Of a stretch of 64,000 nucleotides of DNA, positions 47,213 through 59,382 are shown one piece after another. The position numbers and the translations under genes are program-made. The notes below the pieces were generated by a model. The model was not told the origin of the DNA, made no database searches, and worked only from the letters and a program-made list of their open reading frames with translations. Positions within the stretch are counted from its first letter, which is position 1. Each line of letters starts with the position of its first letter. Origin of the DNA: Eledone cirrhosa (lineage: Eukaryota; Mollusca; Cephalopoda; Octopoda; Eledonidae); NCBI GenBank assembly GCA_964016885.1, contig OZ024759.1, forward strand, positions 6,342,433 through 6,406,432, in the 5' to 3' direction.

Positions 47213-47543
47213 TATAATAAAGGGGAATTAAAAGAGGGTTAAAAGAGTTCCATATATTTTATTATGTGCATTTCGAATACAAAATCATCCTAGGAAAAAA
47301 ATTGTGTTCTCATCAGACAAAATAAGGTCACATGATAAGTGCCATAATAGCAGTTGTTTACAGGAAAGTGTATGTAGACTTAGCACTTTCCTGTAAACAA
47401 CTGCTATTATGCCTCTTATCATGTTACCTTATTTTATCTGATGAGAACACAATTTTTGTCCTAGGGTGATTTTGTATTCGAAGTGCGCATAATATAATAT
47501 ATGGAACTCTTTTAACCATCTTTTAATTCCTCTTTATTATATA
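47213..47543. mobile_element. foldback made of two inverted Penelope-like 3' ends
   Basis: The arms 47213-47370 and 47384-47543 (about 160 bp each, 13-base loop) are inverted copies, roughly 90% alike. Each contains gttccatatattttattatg and tgtgttctcatcagacaaaa, which also occur at the 3' end of the minus-strand Penelope-like element (59385-59500). Confidence 0.9.
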
Positions 47544-47740
47544 TATATATATTATATATATATATATATGCATATATACAGGGCTAATATATGGTCCAAT
47601 TGTGCCCATCCATACAGTAGGGTGTGCTTTCTAAAAATTTGGCTGCTATTTCTAGCAATTGAGTGAGGGTATTCTTCCTTGTAATCAATCTTAGTAGCTA
47701 CACAATACCGCTGGGTAGCACTATCACCATGTACAGTTGG

Positions 47741-50700
47741 TGATCTGTATCCCAGTGTACCTGGTTTACAATAGGTACACTGTATCCCAGTGTACCTGGT
47801 TTACAATAGGTACACTGTATCCCTGTGTATCTGGTATACAATAGGTACAATGTATCCCTGTGTATATCATGTTTACAATAGGTACACTGTATCCCTGTGT
47901 ACCTGGTTTACAATAGGTACACTGTATCCCAGTGTACCTGATTTACAATAGGTACACTGTATCCCTGTGTATATCTGGTTTACAATAGGTACACTGTATC
48001 CCTGTATATATCTGGTTTACAATAGGTACACTGTATCCCTGTATATATCTGGTTTACAATAGGTACACTGCATCCCTGTGTATATCTGATTTACAATAGG
48101 TACACTGTATCCCTGTGTATACCTGATTTACAATAGGTACACTGTATCCCTGTATACCTGGTTTACAATAGGTACACTGTATCCCTAGGTATATCAGGTT
48201 TACAATAGGTACACTGTATCCCTAGGTATATCAGGTTTACAATAGGTACACTATATCCCTGTGTACCTGATTTACAATAGGTACACTGTATCCCTGTGTA
48301 TACCTGGTTTACAATAGGTACACAGTATCCCTGTGTATATCTAGTTTACAATAGGTACATTGTACCCCTGTGTATATCTAGTTTACAATAGGTACACTAT
48401 ATCCCTGTGTATATCTAGTTTACAATAGGTACACTGTATCCCTGTGTATATCTAGTTTACAATAGGTACACTGTATCCCTGTATATATCTGGTTTACAAT
48501 AGGTACAATGTATTCCTGTGTATATCTAGTTTACAATAGGTACACTGTATCCCTATGTATATCAGGTTTACAATAGGTACACTGTATCCCTGTGTATATC
48601 TAGTTTACAATAGGTACACTGTATCCCTGTGTACCAGGTTTACAATAGGTACACTGTATCCCTGTGTATATCTGGTTTACAATAGGTACACTGTATCCCT
48701 GTGTACCTGGCTTACAATGGATACACTGTATCCCTGTGTATATCAGGTTTACAATAGGTACACTGTATCCCTGTGTATACATGGTTTACAATAGGTACAC
48801 TGTATCCCTGTGTATACCTGGTTTACAATAGGTACACTGTATCCCTGTGTATACCTGATTTACAATAGGTACACTGTATCCCTGTGTATATCTAGTTTAC
48901 GATAGGTACACTGTATCCCTGTGTATACCTGGTTTACAATAGCTACAATCTATCCCTGTGTATATCTGGTTTACAATAGGTACACTGTATCCCTGTATAT
49001 CTAGTTTACAATAGGTACACTGTATCCCTGTGTACCTGGTTTACACTAGGAACACTTTATCCCTGTGTATATCTGGTTTACAATAGGTACACTGTATCCC
49101 AAGGTATACCTGGTTTACAATAGGTATACTGTATCCCTGTGTATATCTGGTTTACAATAGGTACATTGTACCCCTGTGTATATCTAGTTCACAATAGGTA
49201 CACTCTATCCCTGTGTATATCTGGTTTACAATAGGTACACTGTATCCCTGTGTATATCTGGTTTACAATAGGTATACTGTATCCCTGTGTATATCTGGTT
49301 TACAATAGGTATACTGTATCCCTGTGTATATCTGGTTTACAATAGGTATACTGTATCCCTGTGTATATCTGGTTTACAATAGGTACACTGTATCCCTGTG
49401 TATATCTGGTTTACAATAGGTACACTGTATCCCTGTGTATATCTGGTTTACAATAGGTATACTGTGTCCCTGTGTATATCTAGTTTACAGTAGGTACACT
49501 GTATCCCTGTGTATACCTGGTTTACAATAGGTACACTGTATCCCTGTGTATACCTGATTTACAATAGGTACACTGTATCCCTGTGTATATCTAGTTTACA
49601 ATAGGTACACTATATCCCTGTGTATATCTAGTTTACAATAGGTACACTGTATCCCTGTGTATATCTAATTTACAATAGGTACACTGTATCCCTGTGTATA
49701 CCTGATTTACAATAGGTACACTGTATCCCTGTGTATACCTGATTTACAATAGGTACACTGTATCCCTGTGTATATCTAGTTTACAATAGGTACACTGTAT
49801 CCCTGTGTATACCTGGTTTACAATAGGTACACTGTATCCCTGTGTATATCTGGTTTACAATAGGTACACTGTATCCCTGTATATCTAGTTTACAATAGGT
49901 ACACTGTATCCCTAGGTATATCAGGTTTACAATAGGTACACTGTATCCCTATATACCTGGTTTACAATAGGTACACTGTATCCCTAGGCATATCACGTTT
50001 ACAATAGGTACACTATATCCCTGTGTACCTGATTTACAATAGGTACACTGTATCCCTGTGTATACCTGGTTTACAATAGGTACACTGTATCTCTGTGTAT
50101 ATCTAGTTTACAATAGGTACATTGTACCCCTGTGTATATCTAGTTTACAATAGGTACACTATATCCCTGCGTATATCTAGTTTACAATAGGTACACTGTA
50201 TCCCTGTGTATATCTAGTTTACAATAGGTACACTATATCCCTGTGTATACCTGATTTACAATAGGTACACTGTATCCCTGTGTATATCTAGTTTACAATA
50301 GGTACACTGTATCCCTGTGTATACCTGGTTTACAATAGGTACACTGTATCCCTGTGTACACCTGGTTTACAATAGGTACACTGTATCCCTGTCTATATCT
50401 AGTTTACAATAGGTACACTGTATCCCTATGTGTATCTGGTTTACAATAGGTACACTGTATCCCTGTGTACCTGGTTTACAATAGGTACACTGTATCCCTG
50501 TATATCTAGTTTACAATAGATACAATGTATGCCTGGGTATATCTGGTTTACAATAGGTACACTGTATGCCTGTGTATATCAGGTTTACAATAGGTACACT
50601 ATATCCCTAGGTATATCAGGTTTACAATAGCTACACTGTATCCCTGTGTATATCTGGTTTACAATAGGTACACTGTATCCCTGTGTATATATAGTTTACA

Positions 50701-52301
50701 ATAGGTACACTATATTCCTGTGTATATATAGTTTACAATAGGTACACTATATCCCTGTGTATATCTAGTTTACAATACGTACACTGTATCCCTGTGTATA
50801 CCTTGTTTACAATAGGTACACTGTATCCCTGGGTATATCTGGTTTACAATAGGTACACTGTATTCCTGTGTATACCTTGTTTACAATAAGTACACTGTAT
50901 CCCTGTGTACCTGGTTTACAATAGGTACACTGTATCCCTGTGTGTATCAGGTTTACAATATGTACACTATATCCCTGTGTATATCTGGTTTACAATAGGT
51001 ACACTGTATCCCTGTGTACCTGGTTTATAATAGGTACACTGTGTCCCTGTGTATATCAGGTTTACAATAGGTACACTGTATCCCTGTGTACCTGGTTTAC
51101 CATAGGAACACTGTATCCCTGTATATATCTAGTTTACAATAGGTACACTGTATCCCTGTGTACTTGGTTTACAATAGGAACCCTTTATCCCTGTGTATAT
51201 CTGGTTTACAATAGGTATACTGTATCCCTGTGTATATCTGGTTTACAATAGGTACACTGTATCCCTGTGTATATCTGGTTTACAATAGGTACACTGTATC
51301 CCTGTGTATATCTGGTTTACAATAGGTACACTGTATCCCTGTGTACCTGGTTTACAATAGGAACACTGTATTCCTGTGTATATCTGGATTACAATAGGTA
51401 CACTGTATCCCTGTGTATACCTGGTTTACAATAGGTACACTGTATCCCTGTGTACCTGGTTTATAATAGGAACACTGTATTCCTGTGTATATCTGGTTTA
51501 CAATAAGTACACTGTATCCCTGTGTATACCTGGTTTACAATAGGTACACTGTATCCCTGTGTATATCTAGTTTACAATAGGGACACTGTATCCCTGTGTA
51601 TATCTGGTTTACAATAGGTACACTGTATCCCTGTGTACCTGGTTTACAATAGGTACACTGTATCCCTGTGTACCTGGTTTACACTAGGAACACTTTATCC
51701 CTGTGTATATCTGGTTTACAATAGGTACACTGTATCCCTAGGTATATCAGGTTTACAATAGGTATACTGTATCCCTGTGTATATCTGGTTTACAATAGGT
51801 ACACTGTATCCCTGTGTATATCTGGTTTACAATAGGTACACTGTATCCCTGTGTATATCTGGTTTACAATAGGTATACTGTATCCCTGTGTATATCTGGT
51901 TTACAATAGGTACACTGTATCCCTGTGTATATCTGGTTTACAATAGGTACACTGTATCTCTTGGTATATCAGGTTTACAATAGGTACACTGTATCCCTGT
52001 GTATATCTAGTTTACAATAGGTACATTGTATCCCTGTGTATATCAGGTTTACAATAGGTACACTGTATCCCTGTGTATATCTGGTTTACAATAGGTACAC
52101 TGTATCTCTGTGTATATCTGGTTTACAATAGGTACACTGTATCCCTGTGTATATCTGGTTTACAATAGGTACACTGTATCCCTGTTTATATCTGGTTTAC
52201 AATAGGTACACTGTATCTCTGTGTACCGGGTTTACAATAGGTACACTGTATCCCTGTGTACCGGGTTTACAATAGGTACACTGTATCCCTGTGTACCGGG
52301 C
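47741..52301. repeat. 35-37-bp tandem array, roughly 120-130 copies
   Basis: The unit is ggtttacaataggtacactg then tatccctgtgtatatct. Main variants end gtgtacct (35 bp) or gtgtatacct. Base substitutions recur in neighbouring units. Short open frames (VYLVYNRYTVSLC) are artefacts of the period. A satellite/minisatellite. Confidence 0.96.
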
Positions 52302-52361
52302 CTCCAAACAGTTTCTGTCTACCCAATTTCACTCACCTAGAAAAGCTATGGTAAATGATAG

Positions 52362-54145
52362 TTGTGGTGGTGTTGGTGTAGTGTAGTGGTGGTGTGGTGG
52401 TGGTGGTGGTGTGGTGTATTGTAGTGGTGGTGTGGTGGTGGTGTGGTGGTGTGGTGGTGGTGGTGTGGTGGTGCGGTGGTGTTGTGGTGGTGGTGTGGTG
52501 GTGTTGTAGTGGTGGTGGTGGTGTGGTGATGCGGTGGTGTTGTGGTGGTGGTGTGGTGGTGGTGTGGTGGTGCGGTGGTGTTGTGGTGGTGGTGTGGTGG
52601 TGTGGTAGTGGTGGTGGTGGTGATGTGGTGTATTGTAGTGGTGGTGTGGTGGTGGTGTGGTGGTGTGGTGGTGGTGGTGTGGTGGTGCAGTGGTGTTGTG
52701 GTGGTGGTGGTGTGGTGTAGTGTAGTAGTGGTGTGGTGGTGTGGTGTAGTGTAGTGGTGGTGTGGTGTAGTGGTGGTGGTGTGGTGTAGTGTAGTGGTGA
52801 TGGTGGTGTGGTGGTGTGGTGGTGGTGGTGGTGGTGTGGTGGTGGTGGTTTGGTGTAGTGTAGTGGTGGTGTGGTGGTGGTGTGATGTAGTGTAGTGGTG
52901 GTGGTGGTGTGGTGGTGCTGGTGTAGTGGTGGTGGTGTAGTGGTGGTGCTGGTGGTGTAATGGTGGTGTGGTGTAGTGGTGGTGGTGTAGTGGTGGTGCT
53001 GGTGGTGTAGTGGTGGTGCTGGTGTAGTGGTGGTGGTGTAGTGGTGGTGCTGGTGGTGTAGTGGTGGTGTGGTGTAGTGGTGGTGGTGTAGTGGTGGTGC
53101 TGGTGGTGTAGTGGTGGTGTGGTGTAATGGTGGTGTGGTGTAGTGGTGTAGTGGTGGTGGTGGTGTGGTGGTGCTGGTGTAGTGGTGGTGCTGGTGGTGT
53201 AGTGGTGGTGTGGTGTAGTGGTGGTGGTGGTGGTGTAGTGGTGGTGTGGTGTAATGGTGGTGTGGTGTAGTGGTGGTGGTGGTGGTGTGGTGTAGTGGTG
53301 GTGTAGTGGTGGTGTGGTGTAATGGTGGTGTGGTGTAGTGGTGGTGTAGTGTAGTGGTGGTGGTGGTGGTGTGGTGTAGTGGTGGTGGTGGTGTAGTGGT
53401 GGTGTGGTGTAGTGGTGGTGGTGGTGGTGTGGTGTAGTGGTGGTGGTGGTGTAGTGGTGGTGTGGTGTAGTGGTGGTGTAGTGGTGGTGTGGTGTAATGG
53501 TGGTGTGGTGTAGTGGTGGTGTGGTGTAGTGGTGGTGGTGGTGGTGTGGTGTAGTGGTGGTGGTGGTGTAGTGGTGGTGTGGTGTAGTGGTGGTGGTGGT
53601 GGTGTGGTGTGGTGTAGTGGTGGTGGTGGTGGTGTGGTGTAGTGGTGGTGGTGGTGGTGTGGTGGTGGTGGTGTGGTGTAGTGGTGGTGGTGGTGTAGTG
53701 GTGGTGTGGTGTAGTGGTGGTAGTGGTGGTGTGGTGTAGTGGTGGTGGTGGTGTAGTGGTGGTGTGGTGTAGTGGTGGTAGTGGTGGTGTGGTGTAGTGG
53801 TGGTGGTGGTGGTGTGGTGTAGTGGTGGTGGTGGTGTAGTGGTGGTGTAGTGGTGGTGGTGGTGGTGTGGTGTAGTGGTGGTGTGGTGGTGGTGGTGGTG
53901 TAGTGGTGGTGGTGGTGTAGTGGTGGTGGTGGTGTAGTGGTGGTGGTGGTGTAGTGGTGGTGGTGGTGTAGTGGTGGTGGTGGTGGTGTGGTGTAGTGGT
54001 GGTGTGGTGGTGGTGTGGTGTAGTGGTGGTGGTGGTGTAGTGGTGGTGGTGGTGTAGTGGTGGTGGTGGTGGTGTAGTGTAGTGGTGGTGTGGTGGTGGT
54101 GTGGTGTAGTGGTGGTGGTGGTGTAGTGGTGGTGGTGGTGGTGTG
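52362..54145. repeat. GTG/GTA triplet-like tract, 1.8 kb
   Basis: Mixtures of ggtggtggtgtagtg and gtggtgtggtg. Minus-strand frames of 611 and 651 codons made of His, Thr, Pro and Tyr are by-products and not genes. Confidence 0.95.
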
Positions 54146-54317
54146 GTAATTGAAACTTGTCCAAGCCTCCCTGTACTGGGACAGAACCTGGTAGCTAGTG
54201 GTTGTGAGGTGAACTATTTGTCCCTGCTCCGTAGTCTGAGGACCCCACCAGCCCATCAAGCAGTCACAATCACGTCCTTGCCAAGTGATGTTGGCTGCCA
54301 TCAGGTCTTTTGGGACC
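54146..54317. other. short unique segment
   Basis: No recognised protein; it lies between two repeats. Confidence 0.35.
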
Positions 54318-54502
54318 GTTTGTCGCCAGGTGATCCAGGGGCAACCCTACCTCCGTTTGTTGCCAGGTGATCCTGGGGCAACCCCACCTCCGTTTGTTGC
54401 CAGGTGATCCTGGGGCAACCCCACCTCCGTTTGTTGCCAGGTGATCCTGGGGCAACCCCACCTCCGTTTGTTGCCAGGTGATCCTGGGGCAACCTCACCT
54501 CC
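54318..54502. repeat. 37-bp tandem repeat, 5 copies
   Basis: Units at 54318, 54355, 54392, 54429 and 54466 (gtttgttgccaggtgatcct then ggggcaaccccacctcc). Confidence 0.95.
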
Positions 54503-54570
54503 TTTTGCCACCAAGTGGAGTCCAGTTCTCTGCAGTCTCAACAACTTGGCTCTCTGCAGCGTTTCTATCC

Positions 54571-54586
54571 ACACACACACATATAC

Positions 54587-54624
<38 letters not shown>

Positions 54625-54747
54625 CTACATACACACACAAACATACCTACATACACACAGACACACACATAGCTATATACACACATGCACACATAAACAC
54701 ATACACACACACGTATATACACACACATACTGTATCTATATATACAG

Positions 54748-54790
<43 letters not shown>

Positions 54791-54835
54791 GATATATATA
54801 TATACAGACACACACATATATATATATTCATTAGT
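54571..54835. repeat. (CA)n/(TA)n compound microsatellite
   Basis: Simple sequence with TACATACACACACA and TATATACAGA variations. Confidence 0.93.
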
Positions 54836-54925
54836 TAAGCAAAACAAGACCACAAATTTCACAAGGAAGACATTATTAAAAGATTGTCAACATATTTTAG
54901 TTTGATGTAAGAAATGTAGAGAATA

Positions 54926-54936
54926 ATAATAATAAT

Positions 54937-54981
<45 letters not shown>
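54926..54981. repeat. (AAT)n tract, left border of R4-like copy A1
   Basis: About 17 AAT units directly before the truncated 5' end of the LINE. Confidence 0.95.
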
Positions 54982-54983
<2 letters not shown>

Positions 54984-57473
54984 GAGTCAGTCAGTATAAA
55001 CAGAACCGCATGTTCGACAACAACCAGAAGATGCTGTTTGGACAGCTTGAGGGGAAAGAAAGAGGCAACGACTTGATCCCTGGGGCGGAGCAAACTAAAA
55101 CATTCTGGAGAGGAATATGGGAGCAGGATGTTAGACACAATGCCCAGGCAGGGTGGATTGAGACAGTACAGAGGGAGATCGGTGAGCAGGCACAGCAACA
55201 GACTGATTTGAGTATCACAGTTGAAACTCTTAAGGGGCAAGCCAAAAAACTAACCAACTGGAAATCACCAGGCCCAGATGGTGTGCAGGGGTATTGGATT
55301 AAACATTTAACATCCCTCCACCCGAAGCTGACGGCCATGTTCAATGACTGCTTGGTGTCGGGTGAGGTGCCAGAGTGGTTGACAAAAGGTACCACAGTTC
55401 TGATAATGAAAGACCGAATCAAGGGTAATGATGTTACCAACTATAGACCTATCACATGTCTGCCCGTAATGTGGAAACTGTTGACGAGCATTGTGTCTGA
55501 GGAAATCTACCATCACCTCCACACAAACAACTTGTTACCGGACGAACAGAAAGGATGCCGAAAGAAGTCACGTGGTACAAAGGACCAGTTGCTTATTGAT
55601 AAGATGGTAATGGGGAATTGCAGGAGGAGACACACTGATCTTGCCATGGGATGGATAGACTACAGAAAGGCATTTGACATGGTGCCTCATTCCTGGATCA
55701 CCAAAAGCCTGGAGATCTTCAGGGTGGCAGATAACATCAGACAGTTGCTGGACAGGCGTATGGGGTCCTGGGAGACAGAGTTGACATCAACTGGAGTATC
55801 CTTGGGAAGCGTGAAGATCAAGAGAGGTATCTTCCAGGGAGATAGCCTGTCCCCTCTGTTGTTTGTCCTTGCCCTGATGCCCTTGACCATTATGCTGCGA
55901 AAAGTGAGAGCAGGATACAAGTTGGGAAGGGGAGAGCTTACCATCAATCACCTCCTCTTCATGGACGATCTTAAGCTCTTCGGGAAAAGTGAGAAGGAGT
56001 TGGATGTGCTTGTTGACACTGTCCGTATTTTCAGCAGTGATATATGTATGCAGTTTGGTATTGGTAAATGTGGAGTCATTGTGATGAAGAGGGGTAGGTT
56101 GAGCAGAAGTAACGGGATCCAGATACCAACAGGTGAGATGATAAAGGAAATTGACTCTGAGGAAGGATACAAGTATTTGGGCGTTCTGGAGGCTGATGGC
56201 ATAAAGAACAAAAAAATGAAGGAATTGTTAAGAACTGAATACATTCGGAGAGTAAGGAGCGTATTGAAGTCACATCTGAACAGCAGAAATGCCATAAGCG
56301 CAGTAAATTCCCGAGCTGTGTCTATTATTAGGTACAGTGCGGGAATTCTGAGATGGAATGTTGCTGAACAAAAAGAAATGGATAGGAAGACTAGGAAGAT
56401 ATTGACTATCTACAACATGTTCCACAAGAGGAGTGATGTCGATAGACTCTACCTAAGGAGATCTGAGGGTGGAAGAGGTCTTATCAGCATAGAGGACTGT
56501 GTTCAGATGGAGAAAAACAACCTATACAAATACGTGACCTATAGTAAGGAGCCAATGCTCAGAGCTGTACTGAAGGAGGGGACAGTAGGCCAGGGGATAT
56601 CCAAGGAGGAAATAACATCAAGAAGGAAGAGCAGCCTTAAGGGAAAATCCCTTCATAGTACCTTCTTTGAGAAAACTGAATTTAGAGATCCACAGACATG
56701 GAACTGGTTGAGAAGAGGAGACCTCAAAAAGGCTACAGAAGGAATGCTAATGGCTGCGCAGGAGCAGGCCCTCAAAACGAAGTGGTTGAAGCACCATATC
56801 TACAAGGAGGAGGCTAGCCCACTGTGCAGGATCTGTGGAGAGAGAGAGGAGACTGTGGCTCACATTGTGTCCGAGTGTAAACACCTAGCCCAGACCCACT
56901 ATAAGGGCTGGAGACACGATGTGATGGGCAGGGTGATCCACTGGCACCTGTGCAAAGTAAACAATCTACCACATTCTGAGAAATGGTATGAGCATAGGCC
57001 AGAGGCGGTGATGGAGAACAATCAGGTGAAGGTGCTGTGGGATTTTAGGATACAGACGGACAAAAAACTGGAACACAATAGACCTGACCTGGTGGTTTTG
57101 GACAAGGGAAAAAGATCGTGCCTGATTGTGGATGTGGCCTGCCCGTTCGACACGAGAGTGCAAGAGAAGGAGAGGGAGAAAATTAACCGATACCAGGACC
57201 TAAAGTGGGAGGTGAAAAGGATTTGGAACTGCCATGAAGTCAAAGTGATCCCGATTGTCATAGGCGCACTGGGGACTATCTCCAAAGGTTTCCAGGGATG
57301 GTTAAAGAAAATCGGCCCCTTCACGCTTTTTGGAACGCTTCAAAAGGCATGCTTGCTTGGAACAGCAAGAACCCTCCGATACGTCCTGAATATCTGAGGC
57401 TGCAGGTAGTGGCTTGATATTCAATCCAACGGACTTTCCAGTTAACCAACATCAATGACTGAGATTCAAGGAA
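54982..57473 (+). mobile_element. R4/Dong-like LINE (copy A1), 5' truncated, ORF intact
   Basis: This non-LTR element carries a restriction-like endonuclease after the RT, as in the R2/R4 group. The known Dong element of the R4 clade inserts in TAA repeats, and here (AAT)n borders the copy on both sides (54926-54981 and 57473-57504). The 3' UTR after 57397 is about 75 bp (ctgcaggtagtggcttgata). The 5' end starts inside the coding region: a TAA stands four codons before the first Met. Confidence 0.85.
55010..57397 (+). CDS. R4/Dong-like RT plus restriction-like endonuclease, 795-codon open frame
   Basis: RT motifs: NWKSPGPDGVQGYWIK, NYRPITCLPVMWKLL, DEQKGCRKKSRGTKDQLLI, MGWIDYRKAFDMVPHSW, IFQGDSLSPLLFVLALMPL and the catalytic HLLFMDDLKLF (FMDD). 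After the thumb (EGGRGLISIEDCVQ) comes a CCHC finger, CRICGEREETVAHIVSECKH. The PD-(D/E)xK-type endonuclease follows, with NRPDLVVLDKGKRSCLIVDV and FDTRVQEKEREK. The end VIGALGTISKGFQGWLKKIG / LLGTARTLRYVLNI is typical. Full-length relatives are longer, with N-terminal zinc and Myb-like domains that are missing here. The frame has no stop, suggesting a young insertion. Residues before about 55010 belong to the truncated frame. Confidence 0.88.
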   Translation: MFDNNQKMLFGQLEGKERGNDLIPGAEQTKTFWRGIWEQDVRHNAQAGWIETVQREIGEQAQQQTDLSITVETLKGQAKKLTNWKSPGPDGVQGYWIKHLTSLHPKLTAMFNDCLVSGEVPEWLTKGTTVLIMKDRIKGNDVTNYRPITCLPVMWKLLTSIVSEEIYHHLHTNNLLPDEQKGCRKKSRGTKDQLLIDKMVMGNCRRRHTDLAMGWIDYRKAFDMVPHSWITKSLEIFRVADNIRQLLDRRMGSWETELTSTGVSLGSVKIKRGIFQGDSLSPLLFVLALMPLTIMLRKVRAGYKLGRGELTINHLLFMDDLKLFGKSEKELDVLVDTVRIFSSDICMQFGIGKCGVIVMKRGRLSRSNGIQIPTGEMIKEIDSEEGYKYLGVLEADGIKNKKMKELLRTEYIRRVRSVLKSHLNSRNAISAVNSRAVSIIRYSAGILRWNVAEQKEMDRKTRKILTIYNMFHKRSDVDRLYLRRSEGGRGLISIEDCVQMEKNNLYKYVTYSKEPMLRAVLKEGTVGQGISKEEITSRRKSSLKGKSLHSTFFEKTEFRDPQTWNWLRRGDLKKATEGMLMAAQEQALKTKWLKHHIYKEEASPLCRICGEREETVAHIVSECKHLAQTHYKGWRHDVMGRVIHWHLCKVNNLPHSEKWYEHRPEAVMENNQVKVLWDFRIQTDKKLEHNRPDLVVLDKGKRSCLIVDVACPFDTRVQEKEREKINRYQDLKWEVKRIWNCHEVKVIPIVIGALGTISKGFQGWLKKIGPFTLFGTLQKACLLGTARTLRYVLNI

Positions 57474-57504
57474 TAACAATAACAATAATAATAATAATAA
57501 TAAT
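57474..57504. repeat. (AAC)(AAT)n tract between two R4-like insertions
   Basis: aataacaataacaataataa and further AAT units. Confidence 0.93.
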
Positions 57505-58575
57505 CAAACTCGTTTTGAAACACGAAAGCATCAAAAGATCATATTCCATTACAAAAGATGCACAAAGATACAGTAATGGACTACAAATTTCAGAAGTCCC
57601 ATTTGCTGCTGAAATGGAAAACACAGAAAAAGCAAAGCAGGTAAAAGTAACTGCAAAGAAAGAACTGCTACAGAAACTGGCTAAGAAATGGCAAGAAAAG
57701 CCTCTGTATGGAAAATACCCAGAGCGAGCTAACAATCCTTTACAAACTTTAACCCATCTGGACTGAAATCGGAAACTGAAGGACTGATTATATCGGCACA
57801 AGATCAGTGTCTGCCAACAAAAAATTACCAAGCCAACATAATAAAAAATGGGTGCAGCCCATTATGCCGTGTATGCAAAAAACAACCAGAGACCATTGAC
57901 CATATAATTTCAATGTGCAGTCCTATAGCTCCAACCGAATACCTAAACAGGCATGACAGAGCTGCACAATACATACATTGGATAATGTGTAAGCATTTTG
58001 ACCTGCCCCATCAAAAGAATTGGTGGGAGCATCAACCACCTCCCATACTTGAAAAAGATCACATCTCTCAATCTTGTGGAACTTTAGCATCCAAACAGAC
58101 CGAAAAATAGATGCAAACAGACCTGATATAATATTGAAAGACTTTCAAAAGAGGGTATGCATGCTAATTGATATGTCTGTTCCAATAGACAAGAATGTAT
58201 CTATAAAAACATTTGAAAAATTGAGCAAGTATAAGGACCTGGAGATAGAAATTGGAAAAATGTGGACATTGAGAACTAAAACAATACCAGTGGTTGTAGG
58301 CGCTCTGGGAATGATACCTAAGGGGTCTAATGATTACATATCACAAATCCCAGGAAACCCGCGTATAGGAGAAATACAAAAGATAGTATTAATGGGAACT
58401 GCCCATATACTAAGAAAGATTCTGTCAATATAAGTACATCACAAGTCTAAACACTAAAGATGCATGTGTGAATATGTATGTTCTTTCTTGAACATGGCAG
58501 ACCTTGTTGTCTCTTGAGGTCACTGGTTGTGACTTGGTGATAACTCGTATGAACATAAAGCAAGATAAATGCAAC
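57505..58575 (+). pseudogene. R4/Dong-like LINE of a second family (copy B), C-terminal part
   Basis: Diverged from copy A1 but of the same architecture. CRVCKKQPETIDHIISMCSP (CCHC finger, 57860-57920), EYLNRHDRAAQYIHWIMCKH, then after a frameshift near 58075 WNFSIQTDRKIDANRPDIIL and MLIDMSVPIDKN (endonuclease), VVVGALGMIPKGSNDY, and MGTAHILRKILSI ending at 58433. There is also a stop at 57764 with a frame change. It lacks the RT and is bounded by (TAA)n on both sides. Confidence 0.8.
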
Positions 58576-58599
58576 TGTAATAATAATAATAATAATAAG
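58576..58599. repeat. (AAT)n tract
   Basis: Seven AAT units between copy B and the next truncated insertion. Confidence 0.93.
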
Positions 58600-58958
58600 G
58601 GAAAAAGATTGTGCCTGATTGTGGATGTGGCCTGCCCATTCGACACGAGAGTGCAAGAGAAGGAGAGGGAGAAAATTAACCGATACCAGGACTTAAAGTG
58701 GGAGGTAAAAAAGATTTGGAACTGCCATGAAGTCAAAGTGGTCCCGATTGTCATAGGCGCACTAGGTACTATCTCAAAAAGTTTCCAGGGAAAATTGGCC
58801 CCGTCACACTTTTTGGAACACTTCAAAAGGCATGCTTGCTGGGAACAGCAAGAACCCTCCGATACGTCCTGAATATCTGAGGCTGCAGGTAGTGGCTTGA
58901 TATTCATTTCAACAAACTTTCCAGTTAACTAACATCAATGACTGAGACTCAAAGAACA
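58600..58958 (+). pseudogene. R4/Dong-like copy A2, only the last ~90 codons and 3' UTR
   Basis: gggaaaaagattgtgcctga starts inside the endonuclease (KRLCLIVDVACPFDTRVQEK) and matches copy A1 from 57109 onward, with few differences and a deletion in FQG(WLK)K near 58790. The 3' UTR is the same (gaggctgcaggtagtggctt). The right border is (AAT)n at 58960-58981. Confidence 0.9.
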
Positions 58959-58959
58959 A

Positions 58960-58975
58960 TAATAATAATAATAAT

Positions 58976-59060
<85 letters not shown>
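58960..59060. repeat. (AAT)n then (TA)n
   Basis: Simple sequence; right border of copy A2. Confidence 0.95.
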
Positions 59061-59063
<3 letters not shown>

Positions 59064-59345
59064 TCCAAATATTAACAAAATAGATATTCTTGTGATCAAT
59101 TATATTTTATTATACATATTTCAGAGGTACTGAATTAAGTTCAACAGTACGTCCTCATCAGATAAAATGAAATGATACATGACATACCCTGACATGGTAG
59201 ATGGTTAAGATTTAATCAAGGTAGTGATTAATAGAATCAATACAGAGAGTGTGTGAGTAATATATTTTAAGAAATACATGGCATCAATATAGCATCAATT
59301 GTAAAACTCATTCTTTGATGTACTCATTGAATCTTGTTTAACTCT

Positions 59346-59382
<37 letters not shown>

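Noticed and set aside
47741..52301. CRISPR-like array of 35-37-bp units
   Set aside because: Units are contiguous without spacers, and the window is animal DNA; it is a minisatellite.
52302..52361. Donor-like TTTCTAG|gtgagtg on the minus strand at about 52338
   Set aside because: No exon, acceptor or protein match supports it; a single GT consensus is expected by chance.
52329..54301. His/Thr/Pro-rich frames of 611 and 651 codons
   Set aside because: By-products of the GTG/GTA tract; two frames at once and no unique sequence.
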